Shown piece after piece: positions 1-5,179 of a stretch of 5,179 nt of DNA; the first letter of the stretch is position 1; each line of letters begins with the position of its first letter. The notes under the pieces were generated by a model. The model saw only the letters and a program-made list of their open reading frames with translations. It made no database searches and was not told where the DNA came from. This DNA is from an uncultured Selenomonadaceae bacterium (lineage in GTDB: Bacteria > Bacillota > Negativicutes > Selenomonadales > Selenomonadaceae): assembly GCA_905236785.1 (NCBI GenBank), contig CAJOQC010000057.1, forward strand, positions 1 through 5,179, read 5' to 3'. The translations under genes were made by a program, and so were the position numbers.

Positions 1-10
1 CTTAAATCAG

Positions 11-80
11 CCCTCCTCTTGGAGGAGGGTGTCGGCGTAGCCGACGGGAGGAGGTATAAAAGCGAGTTTTTAGAGATGCC
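11..80 (-). repeat. Palindromic dispersed repeat, copy A1 (inverted orientation)
   Basis: This GC-rich element is built from two hairpins. The first is an 8-bp perfect stem, CCCTCCTC (11-18) with GAGGAGGG (22-29) around a 3-nt loop. The second is a 6-bp perfect stem, GTCGGC (31-36) with GCCGAC (40-45) around GTA. It ends in GAGTTTTTAGAGATGCC (64-80), whose reverse complement GGCATCTCTAAAAACTC matches the edge GGCAACCTCTAAAAACTCC of the copies at 4868 and 5149. No coding is apparent. It resembles the REP-like palindromic repeats common in gut Firmicutes intergenic regions; assignment to a named family is not possible from the sequence alone. Confidence 0.75.
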
Positions 81-136
81 CTAAAAACTCCCCCATCGCC
101 CCCGTCGCTTTGCGGCTTCCCCCCTCTCTTAGGGTG
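81..136 (+). repeat. Palindromic dispersed repeat, copy A2 (forward orientation)
   Basis: This second copy is head to head with A1. It starts with CTAAAAACTC (81-90), the exact reverse complement of GAGTTTTTAG (64-73), so the two copies form a 10-bp perfect inverted repeat around a 7-nt loop. The body continues with a C-rich stretch, an imperfect GTCGC-TTT-GCGGC hairpin and a CCCT...AGGG hairpin, in the same order as the copy at 4868 but more diverged. An AT-rich stretch (TTTATATATTTATA) follows and no gene is visible before the promoter of the mutase. Confidence 0.65.
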
Positions 137-190
137 GCTTTATATATTTATACCGACAAAGTTTTCTGTGAAGGTTGTAATACTATCCCA

Positions 191-250
191 TAAAAATTTT
201 CGTAAAAATTTTTGTCGGGCTATCCAAAATTGTCAGAATTATGCTATTAT
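191..250 (+). promoter_or_regulatory. Promoter of the phosphohexomutase gene: A-tract (UP-like) region plus extended -10
   Basis: The extended -10 motif TGC-TATTAT lies at 242-250, 33 bases before the ATG. No convincing -35 lies 16-18 bases upstream; TTGTCA at 230-235 is too close to serve. Two 12-nt tandem units (191-202 and 203-214, 11 of 12 identical) carry A-tract/T-tract AAAAATTTT blocks at roughly -45 to -65 from the expected start, where an UP element would sit. An extended -10 helped by an UP-like element would compensate for the missing -35; this is inferred. The string GAATT-N-TGCTA-NN-ATATA is shared with the minus-strand operon promoter. Confidence 0.55.
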
Positions 251-267
251 ATAGGCAATACAACCTT

Positions 268-274
268 AGGAGGT
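268..274 (+). promoter_or_regulatory. Ribosome binding site of the phosphohexomutase
   Basis: AGGAGGT is a perfect Shine-Dalgarno core placed 8 bases before the ATG at 283, which fixes that ATG as the start. Confidence 0.9.
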
Positions 275-282
275 AATTTATT

Positions 283-1788
283 ATGAGCGTTTCGGAAAAA
301 ACATTGCTTAAATTGGCCAACGGCAGCGACGTTCGCGGCGTAGCGGTGGAGGGCGTATCCGGCGAACCCGTGACACTTTCCCCCGAGACCGCCAACAAAA
401 TAGCCGGAGGTTTTGCGGAGTTTTTGGCAAAGAAAATCGGCAAGAAAAAAAGCGAACTAAAAATCGCCGTGGGGCATGACAGCCGTATATCCGCAAAGAG
501 CCTAAAAACTGCGGTGCTAAACGCGCTGACGGCGGCAGGGGCAACAGCCGTGGACTGCGGCCTTGCCTCCACCCCCGCCATGTTCATGTCAACCGTCTAC
601 GACGAAATAAAGGTCGACGGCTCCATAATGATTACCGCCAGCCACCTCCCCTACAACCGCAACGGGCTGAAGTTTTTCACCCCCGAAGGCGGCACGGAAC
701 ATGAAGACATAAACAACATATTAAAAATCGCCATCCGCACCCCGGAATTAAAAGGCGACATGGCAAAAACGGAAAAGTTTGACCTCATCGACTGCTACGC
801 CGCCCACCTTACGGACAAGATTCGCGCCGAATTAAAAAGCGGCGACGAACCGCTAAAAGGTATGCACATAGTAGTTGATGCCGGCAACGGCGCAGGAGGG
901 TTCTTCGCCGAAAAAATACTAAAGCCCTTGGGGGCGGACACGACCGGGAGCGTATTCTTAGAGCCGGACGGGCATTTCCCGAACCATATACCTAACCCGG
1001 AGAACAAACAGGCCATGGCGGCAATAAAAAAAGCCGTCCTTGACAGCAAGGCCGACTTGGGGCTTATCTTTGACACGGACGTTGACCGCATGAGCGCGGT
1101 TTTAAGCAGCGGCGAAGAAATAAGCCGCAACTCCCTCATTGCTCTTATGGCCGCCATCCTTGCCCCCCATTACCCCGGCAGCACCATAGTCACCGATTCG
1201 GTGACAAGCGACGAGCTGACGGAGTTCTTGGAGGACGAATTGAACCTAAAACATCTTCGCTATATGCGCGGGTACAAAAACGTCATCAACAAATGCATCG
1301 ATCTAAACAACGACGGCACTGTGTCCCCTTTGGCCATCGAAACCTCCGGCCATGGTGCATTAAGCGAAAACTATTACCTTGACGACGGCGCATACCTTGC
1401 GTTAAAACTCCTCATTGCCGCCGCCCAAGCCTTTAAGTCCGGCAAAAAACTTGACAACTTGATTGAAAAGTTGGGGCAACCCGCCGAAGCTAAGGAGTAT
1501 CGCCTAAAAATCGAAGGCGTCGAAGATTTCCGCGCTTATGGGCAAAAGGTATTGAAGGACTTTGAACACCGCGCCGCGCAACAAGGCATCAAGGCGGCGC
1601 ATCCCTCCTATGAAGGCGTGCGCCTTGTGTTTAGCGACGGTTGGGCGCTTCTTCGTATGTCCCTCCACGACCCCAATATGCCCCTTAACATCGAGAGCCG
1701 CGACAAGGGCGGCGTGGGCAAAATAACCGCCGAAGTAAAAAAATTGCTCACCGGCTTTGATGCCCTTGACATGAGCGTTTTTGCCTAA
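283..1788 (+). CDS. Phosphoglucomutase/phosphomannomutase (alpha-D-phosphohexomutase family)
   Basis: This cytoplasmic enzyme interconverts hexose 1-phosphate and 6-phosphate (glucose or mannose), feeding nucleotide-sugar and polysaccharide synthesis. The 501-aa protein is full length for the family and has four recognisable domains. NGSDVRG (residues 13-19) is the N-terminal substrate region. TASH (118-121) carries the phosphoserine Ser120; a Leu follows where most relatives have Asn (TASHNP). DTDVDR (264-269) is the Mg-binding loop, with Thr replacing the usual Gly of DGDxDR. RGYKNVI (329-335) and ETSGHGAL (353-360) form the sugar-specificity loop, and the C-terminal phosphate-binding segment follows RMSLHDPN (458-465). 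The ATG has a perfect ribosome site. The gene has its own promoter and faces the metal-pump operon convergently, so no shared operon is implied. PGM versus PMM preference cannot be read from the motifs, so no symbol is given. The family call is secure. Confidence 0.95.
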   Translation: MSVSEKTLLKLANGSDVRGVAVEGVSGEPVTLSPETANKIAGGFAEFLAKKIGKKKSELKIAVGHDSRISAKSLKTAVLNALTAAGATAVDCGLASTPAMFMSTVYDEIKVDGSIMITASHLPYNRNGLKFFTPEGGTEHEDINNILKIAIRTPELKGDMAKTEKFDLIDCYAAHLTDKIRAELKSGDEPLKGMHIVVDAGNGAGGFFAEKILKPLGADTTGSVFLEPDGHFPNHIPNPENKQAMAAIKKAVLDSKADLGLIFDTDVDRMSAVLSSGEEISRNSLIALMAAILAPHYPGSTIVTDSVTSDELTEFLEDELNLKHLRYMRGYKNVINKCIDLNNDGTVSPLAIETSGHGALSENYYLDDGAYLALKLLIAAAQAFKSGKKLDNLIEKLGQPAEAKEYRLKIEGVEDFRAYGQKVLKDFEHRAAQQGIKAAHPSYEGVRLVFSDGWALLRMSLHDPNMPLNIESRDKGGVGKITAEVKKLLTGFDALDMSVFA

Positions 1789-1819
1789 AGGCATCTCCAA
1801 AAAAACCTCCGGCTGCTCC
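1789..1819 (+). repeat. Degenerate copy of the dispersed-repeat edge abutting the mutase stop codon
   Basis: Immediately after the TAA stop, AGGCATCTCCAAAAAAACCTCC resembles GGCATCTCTAAAAACTC (reverse complement of 64-80) and AGGCAACCTCTAAAAACTCC (5149 onward). The first 14 bases from 1790 differ from the copy at 64-80 at a single position. The hairpin body expected next is not well preserved. The rest of the spacer to 2010 shows only a weak hairpin, TGAGTAAA (1975-1982) with TTTGCTCA (1987-1994), and no gene. Confidence 0.45.
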
Positions 1820-2010
1820 TTGATTTGCCATCTCCCCAAGATGAGCGTCACATCAATGTGCAATTAGGCTGTTATAAAAACCGCCCGCAAAAAGGAAGCC
1901 GACACCCTTCCAAAACATCGACCGCTCTTCACATTGTCGTTATAGACTTTCGCCCCACCCCTCGTCAAGCTCGGTGAGTAAATTTTTTTGCTCATTCTTT
2001 ATACGCCGAT

Positions 2011-2044
2011 AAAAGCCCGACAGATAAAATCTGCCGGGCTTTTT
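2011..2044. terminator. Bidirectional rho-independent terminator between convergent genes
   Basis: A 15-base left arm (AAAAGCCCGACAGAT, 2011-2025) and right arm (ATCTGCCGGGCTTTT, 2029-2043) pair around a 3-base loop with one imperfect position. The plus-strand transcript has an A-C mismatch there, while the minus-strand transcript has a G-U pair and so forms the better stem. A run of five T follows on the plus strand and four T on the minus strand. It lies 22 bases beyond the ATPase stop and about 220 beyond the mutase stop, so it should end both transcripts. Confidence 0.9.
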
Positions 2045-2065
2045 CGCGGGTATTCTCGCAGTTAG

Positions 2066-4159
2066 TTATGCTTTTCGCCGTCCGTTAAAGACTTCGGGTT
2101 TTAGTATTCGGCAACTGTTCAGCACCACCGCCAAGGTGGCCGTGTTGTGAATAACCGCCGCCCACAGGGGGCTTATTTTGCCGAGAGCGCCCAAAATCAT
2201 GGCCGAAGAATTAACCAAAATCGTGGCCAAGAAATTTTGATTTATAAGTTCCACCGTTCGCCGCCCAAGGCGCAAGGCTTCAATGAGCCTTGAAGGGTCT
2301 TCCGCGTGTATGGTGACGGCGGAGGATTCGGCGGCTATGTCCGTCTGCCTGCCCCCCAAGGACACCCCCACGTCGGAAAAGGCCAAGGCCGGCGCGTCGT
2401 TTATGCCATCGCCCACCATCATAACCGTGCCGCGCTGTTTTAACTTGTTGACATAGTTTGCCTTGTCCTCGGGCAAAATCTCCGCATGGAAAGAGTCAAT
2501 GTCCATGGCGCGGGCAACCTCCTTGGCCACCGCCTTGGAGTCCCCCGTCAGCATCACAATCTCGTCAATGCCGATACGCCGCATACGGTTAAGGGTCTTT
2601 TTCATCTGAGGCCGTATTGGGTCTTCGATGCCGATAATGCCCAGCATCTTATCGTTCCGCGCCACATAGAGAAGATTTTTGCTCAAGAGGCCGTCCGCCA
2701 AATGTTCCGCGTCCTCAATGCCGTTTTCCCCAAGAAATTTGCGGCTGCCCACCAAGATATTGCCCCCGGCATAGCCTTGAAAATTCGGCACAACGGCGCG
2801 CATACCCCGCGCCACCACCGTTTCCGTGGACTCGTGCTGCGGGGTTTCCCACTCTTTTTCCTTCACATACTTTTGAATGGCCACCGCCAAAGGATGCACC
2901 GAATGTTGCTCCGCCGACGCCGCAAGCAAAATCATTTCCTTCGCCGCAACATTCTTCGCGGTCTTTATAAAGGCTATTTGGGGAATGCCCACGGTAAGAG
3001 TCCCCGTTTTGTCAAGAACCACCGTGTCTGTGTTGGCAAGGGCTTCTATGTAGTTGCCTCCCTTTACAAGTATGCCCCGTTTGGCCGCCGCGCCTATGGC
3101 CGCCGATATGGCCGTGGCGGTTGATAGCTTCAACCCGCAGGAAAAGTCAATAAAGAGAAGATTAAGCACCCGTTGCCAATCCCTCGTCGCGCCGTAGACG
3201 ATGGCCGCCCCCAAAAAGGACACGGGGACAAGGAAGTTTGCCATTTTGTCGGCGAAGTTTTGCACCGGGGCTTTTCGCGTCTGCGCCTCCTCCACCAAAT
3301 GCACTATATGGGAAAGGGACGTGTCCTTGCCCACCTTCTCCACGGCGATGATGAGTTCGCCGGCCTCCACCACGCTGCCCGCGTACACAGGCGAGCCTTC
3401 ATGCTTTAAGGCGGGGTTGGATTCGCCGGTGATTGATGCTTGGTTCACCGCCGCGCTGCCGGACAAAACATGGCCGTCGATGACGATTTTTTCCCCGGTG
3501 TGCGCCGCTATGGTATCCCCCGCCTTCACGGCCTCCACCGGGACTTTTTTCTCCGCGCCGTTTTCAAACAGCCACACATAACGCTGATCCAAGGACAACA
3601 GGCCGGATATATGGGTTCGCGCCCGCTCGGCGGCGTAGCTTGTGAGCATTTCCGCGCCGTTGGAGAGGGTAAGAAGCGTGAGGCTCGATTCGGGTTTACC
3701 CGCCAGCACCGAGGCTATGACCGCCGTTGCCGTCAGGGTGTCGGCGTTGGGGCGGTGTTCTTTTACAATGCCCATTACGCCGCTTGATATAAATTTGCGG
3801 GCTATGGCCAAAACCATGACGCTCCGCAGTATTTTTGTCGAAACAAAAAGTTCCGGCGCAACCCGCTTTAGAATTTCCATAGCCGCAAAACCCGCCATGG
3901 AAATAAGGGCGTCGCGGCGATATTCGGCCAACATATCCGCAGGTTTTACGGACTCTTCCTTCACCCGCTCCAAAGTTTCCACTATCATGCGCCGAATTTG
4001 CACGGCGGGCAGAGGGCGCGTGTGCCAAATTTGAAGGCTTGTTTCCTCCGCCTGGCAAGCGACCGCGCTTTTGCAGGCGCGTATTCTTGCCGCCAATTTT
4101 ATCCGTTCTTCCCGTGGCAAAGGCACGGAAAGTTTCACCTTCGTGGTTAAATATTTCAA
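2066..4159 (-). CDS. P1B-type heavy-metal-translocating P-type ATPase with an SCGLK membrane motif
   Basis: This membrane pump probably exports a transition metal using ATP. From the TTG at 4159 it is 697 aa. Residues 1-65 are a degenerate HMA-like region without CxxC, followed by about four membrane segments (roughly 83-175). The actuator loop has TGES (244-247). Membrane segments at about 307-325 and 330-356 include the metal site SCGLK (340-344), in place of CPC. DKTGT with phospho-Asp383, HP (422-423, the P1B nucleotide-binding signature), TGDS (538-541) and GDGINDAP (583-590) are all intact. Two C-terminal helices include an H-N-T-A-T segment (about 671-675). The start is inferred from a TTGA overlap with the upstream gene's stop and a GAGAGG 12 bases before it. 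The frame stays open up to an ATG at 4321, but that would overlap the neighbour by 166 bases and add sequence unlike the family. The motif resembles the P/S-C-x-x-K type that I associate with Mycobacterium CtpC-like manganese/zinc pumps; metal specificity is uncertain. Confidence 0.93.
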   Translation of the reverse strand: MKYLTTKVKLSVPLPREERIKLAARIRACKSAVACQAEETSLQIWHTRPLPAVQIRRMIVETLERVKEESVKPADMLAEYRRDALISMAGFAAMEILKRVAPELFVSTKILRSVMVLAIARKFISSGVMGIVKEHRPNADTLTATAVIASVLAGKPESSLTLLTLSNGAEMLTSYAAERARTHISGLLSLDQRYVWLFENGAEKKVPVEAVKAGDTIAAHTGEKIVIDGHVLSGSAAVNQASITGESNPALKHEGSPVYAGSVVEAGELIIAVEKVGKDTSLSHIVHLVEEAQTRKAPVQNFADKMANFLVPVSFLGAAIVYGATRDWQRVLNLLFIDFSCGLKLSTATAISAAIGAAAKRGILVKGGNYIEALANTDTVVLDKTGTLTVGIPQIAFIKTAKNVAAKEMILLAASAEQHSVHPLAVAIQKYVKEKEWETPQHESTETVVARGMRAVVPNFQGYAGGNILVGSRKFLGENGIEDAEHLADGLLSKNLLYVARNDKMLGIIGIEDPIRPQMKKTLNRMRRIGIDEIVMLTGDSKAVAKEVARAMDIDSFHAEILPEDKANYVNKLKQRGTVMMVGDGINDAPALAFSDVGVSLGGRQTDIAAESSAVTIHAEDPSRLIEALRLGRRTVELINQNFLATILVNSSAMILGALGKISPLWAAVIHNTATLAVVLNSCRILKPEVFNGRRKA

Positions 4160-4749
4160 ATGGTTCGCCAACCTCTCATTAGTGATGCCGCCCACCACAA
4201 CATGGACGTTCCCGACGGGTATTGTTTGGTGATTATCATTTTCCTCAAGCCGCGAAGAGCAAAAAGAAGCGCCGCCAAAGAACCGGCATCGAAAATGCCC
4301 CCGGTGTTTCTTCGTATCCACTCGCTAAAATCCCGCAGTGTGCCTCTTATGCTGCGGGTGAGGTCTCCCGCCTCCGAGGCGTTTTGCGGCGCGATTTTTT
4401 TAATTGCGGGCGCGGCGCTGCCGAAAATGCGGTTTTTTAACACCTTCGCCAATTCGTCGATTTTGGCTGCGTCCTTTTCGTCGTATTCAAAAAGTATGCT
4501 CCCCGTCAGCGGGTTTACTTCGACTTTTCGCAAATAGGGAAGTTTCGCCAATTTCCCCTGCAACATGGCGGCAAGCTCCCCGCTTATTTTCGCGGCGCGA
4601 TACCGCCGCCGCCCCTTTGCCGACGACGCAAGGGCAAAGGGCGGCCTTGCCGAAGTTTTTTTTGCATATCGGGGCGATTCCACCCCCAAGGCTTGCCGCA
4701 AATTTTTGGCGATGGCCGCGCCTAACATAAATCCTGATATGTATGACAA
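4156..4749 (-). CDS. HMA-like domain membrane protein, partner of the P-type ATPase
   Basis: This 197-aa protein has a short hydrophobic, Gly/Ala-rich N-terminus (2-14), a basic linker (27-54), a ferredoxin-like HMA-type segment (about 46-110, ending in VEVNPLTGSILFEYD and a helix), an amphipathic stretch (127-148) and one or two hydrophobic segments (about 150-168 and 180-193). It has no cysteine and no histidine, so the HMA fold lacks the CxxC metal site and any soft-metal ligand. The start is TTG at 4749, chosen because a perfect AAGGAGGT lies 7 bases upstream; the next in-frame ATG (Met8) has no comparable site. Its stop overlaps the ATPase start, implying translational coupling and a roughly matched dose. 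Small HMA_2-type proteins preceding such ATPases are known in Firmicutes. A role as membrane scaffold or regulatory subunit of the pump is inferred. Confidence 0.8.
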   Translation of the reverse strand: MSYISGFMLGAAIAKNLRQALGVESPRYAKKTSARPPFALASSAKGRRRYRAAKISGELAAMLQGKLAKLPYLRKVEVNPLTGSILFEYDEKDAAKIDELAKVLKNRIFGSAAPAIKKIAPQNASEAGDLTRSIRGTLRDFSEWIRRNTGGIFDAGSLAALLFALRGLRKMIITKQYPSGTSMLWWAASLMRGWRTI

Positions 4750-4756
4750 CGATTGT

Positions 4757-4764
4757 ACCTCCTT
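4757..4764 (-). promoter_or_regulatory. Ribosome binding site that fixes the TTG start of the HMA-like gene
   Basis: On the minus strand AAGGAGGT is a full Shine-Dalgarno sequence 7 bases before the TTG at 4749-4747. No ATG lies at workable spacing, so the TTG is the supported start. Confidence 0.88.
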
Positions 4765-4820
4765 ACATACACATGGGCATCTTTGAAACTTTATCTTCTT
4801 TCCTTCGTTTTATGTTTTAT

Positions 4821-4829
4821 ATTTTAGCA
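4821..4829 (-). promoter_or_regulatory. Extended -10 promoter of the HMA-like protein/ATPase operon
   Basis: The minus strand reads TGC-TAAAAT, an extended -10 element, within an AT-rich leader about 70 bases before the TTG start. The -35 is weak: CTGTTA, 18 bases upstream, matches 3 of 6. The surrounding GAATTGTGCTAAAATATA is nearly the same as GAATTATGCTATTATATA before the mutase gene. No clear metal-regulator operator is seen around it. Confidence 0.5.
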
Positions 4830-4867
4830 CAATTCGCGCTTTTTTAACAGTCCGGGCAAAATTATAC

Positions 4868-4932
4868 AGGCAACCTCTAAAAACTCCATCCGTCAGCCCT
4901 GCGGGCTACCACCTCCCTCCAAGAGGAGAGGC
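4868..4932 (+). repeat. Palindromic dispersed repeat, copy B1 (forward orientation)
   Basis: The copy begins AGGCAACCTCTAAAAACTCC and its first 31 bases match those at 5149-5179 at 30 of 31 positions. It contains a 5-bp hairpin AGCCC-TGC-GGGCT and then a CTCC-AAGA-GGAG hairpin before GGC. It lies just upstream of the minus-strand operon promoter. Confidence 0.8.
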
Positions 4933-4950
4933 AAAAAACTTATTCCTTTA

Positions 4951-4998
4951 AGCCCCCCTCTTGGTGAGGTGTCGCGAAGCGGCGGAGGAGTTACTCGC
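4951..4998 (-). repeat. Palindromic dispersed repeat, copy B2 (inverted orientation)
   Basis: This copy is tail to tail with B1 across an 18-base AT-rich linker. It contains CCTC (4957-4960) pairing with GAGG (4966-4969), an imperfect GTCGC-GAA-GCGGC hairpin, and GGAGGAGTTACTCGC at its outer end. The order of modules matches copy A1, with the TTTTTAG edge diverged. Confidence 0.65.
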
Positions 4999-5041
4999 TT
5001 AGCTGTTAACAGTAACGTTTTATCGAAGATACTGTAAACCT

Positions 5042-5085
5042 ACATACGTTGTATGTTGACAAGCGTTATCCTGCTTTGTTATTAT
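5042..5085 (+). promoter_or_regulatory. Near-consensus promoter with overlapping operator-like palindrome, reading out of the window
   Basis: TTGACA (5056-5061) is a perfect -35, followed after 18 bases by TATTAT (5080-5085), 5 of 6 to the -10 consensus. The palindrome ACATAC-GTT-GTATGT (5042-5056) touches the -35, a placement suited to a regulator. Its target gene would lie to the right of the window and is not visible. Confidence 0.5.
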
Positions 5086-5104
5086 TACATTATCCGTAAA
5101 AAAT

Positions 5105-5120
5105 TACAGGCAATCTCTAA
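5105..5120 (+). repeat. Short fragment of the dispersed-repeat edge
   Basis: TACAGGCAATCTCTAA matches TACAGGCAACCTCTAA at 4865-4880 at 15 of 16 positions, after which similarity stops. It looks like a truncated copy. Confidence 0.5.
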
Positions 5121-5148
5121 TACTAATCTTCGATAAAAATTTAAGTAA

Positions 5149-5179
5149 AGGCAACCTCTAAAAACTCCCTCCGTCAGCC
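5149..5179 (+). repeat. Palindromic dispersed repeat, copy B3 (forward, cut by window end)
   Basis: These 31 bases match 4868-4898 with one difference. The copy runs off the window before its hairpin body. Confidence 0.8.

Larger units (their letters stand above)
5018..5138. repeat. 13-bp perfect inverted repeat bracketing a promoter-like segment
   Basis: TTTTATCGAAGAT (5018-5030) and ATCTTCGATAAAA (5126-5138) are perfect reverse complements separated by 95 bases. Between them lie an operator-like palindrome and a strong promoter. It could be a large stem, a small terminal-inverted-repeat element or paired binding sites. A separate 10-bp palindrome, CTGTTAACAG, sits just outside at 5003-5012. 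No coding is seen in this stretch. Confidence 0.55.

Noticed and set aside
1..140. CRISPR array or riboswitch
   Set aside because: The repeats are opposed hairpin elements without regular spacers, and no conserved riboswitch core is recognisable.
183..587. Minus-strand open frame opposite the mutase start
   Set aside because: It runs through the mutase promoter and coding region with low-complexity composition and no recognisable family.
1975..1994. Second terminator hairpin TGAGTAAA/TTTGCTCA
   Set aside because: The stem is AT-rich and weak with no proper T-run after it; the terminator at 2011-2044 is far stronger.
2486..3124. Long plus-strand open frame opposite the ATPase
   Set aside because: It mirrors the ATPase coding strand, is Arg/His-rich with no domain, and lacks a ribosome site; it is a shadow of the real gene.
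4160..4321. N-terminal extension of the ATPase up to an ATG at 4321
   Set aside because: It lies wholly inside the upstream gene in another frame, its translation is unlike any P-type ATPase N-terminus, and a TTG at the stop overlap explains the start better.
4763..4780. Five-codon minus-strand leader ORF (MPMCM) whose stop overlaps the ribosome site of the HMA-like gene
   Set aside because: It is very short, has no ribosome site of its own and no attenuator-like alternative hairpins; chance is the simpler explanation.

Overview
The window looks like chromosomal DNA from an anaerobic, gut-type Bacillota (Firmicutes). The signs are strong AGGAGG ribosome sites, TTG starts, extended -10 promoters, a Firmicutes-style phosphohexomutase, an HMA-like protein paired with a P-type ATPase, and GC-rich palindromic repeats scattered through AT-rich spacers. 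A Negativicutes or related clostridial host is a guess; no marker gene is present to settle it.

Layout from left to right. Positions 1-140 hold two copies of a palindromic repeat arranged head to head. Positions 191-274 hold an A-tract-rich promoter and a strong ribosome site. Positions 283-1788 (+) encode a complete phosphoglucomutase/phosphomannomutase. Positions 1789-2010 are a spacer that begins with a degenerate copy of the repeat edge. A bidirectional hairpin terminator at 2011-2044 separates this gene from a convergent two-gene operon on the minus strand: an HMA-like membrane protein (4749-4156) followed by a P1B-type metal-transporting ATPase (4159-2066). The start and stop of these two genes appear to overlap in TTGA. 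The operon's promoter and leader lie at about 4757-4829. Positions 4830-5179 contain no protein gene that I can support. They hold further repeat copies, a 13-bp inverted repeat, a 15-bp operator-like palindrome and a near-consensus promoter that points rightwards out of the window.

Function. The mutase interconverts hexose 1- and 6-phosphates for cell-envelope and storage polysaccharides and is probably an independent transcription unit. The minus-strand operon is a metal export system. The ATPase has all the catalytic motifs, but its membrane metal site reads Ser-Cys-Gly-Leu-Lys instead of the CPC of copper, zinc and cadmium pumps. Its partner has an HMA-like fold but no Cys or His at all, so it is more likely a membrane-anchored accessory or scaffold than a soft-metal chaperone. 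The most interesting points are this pump and partner pair, and the repeat family that flanks both transcription units.
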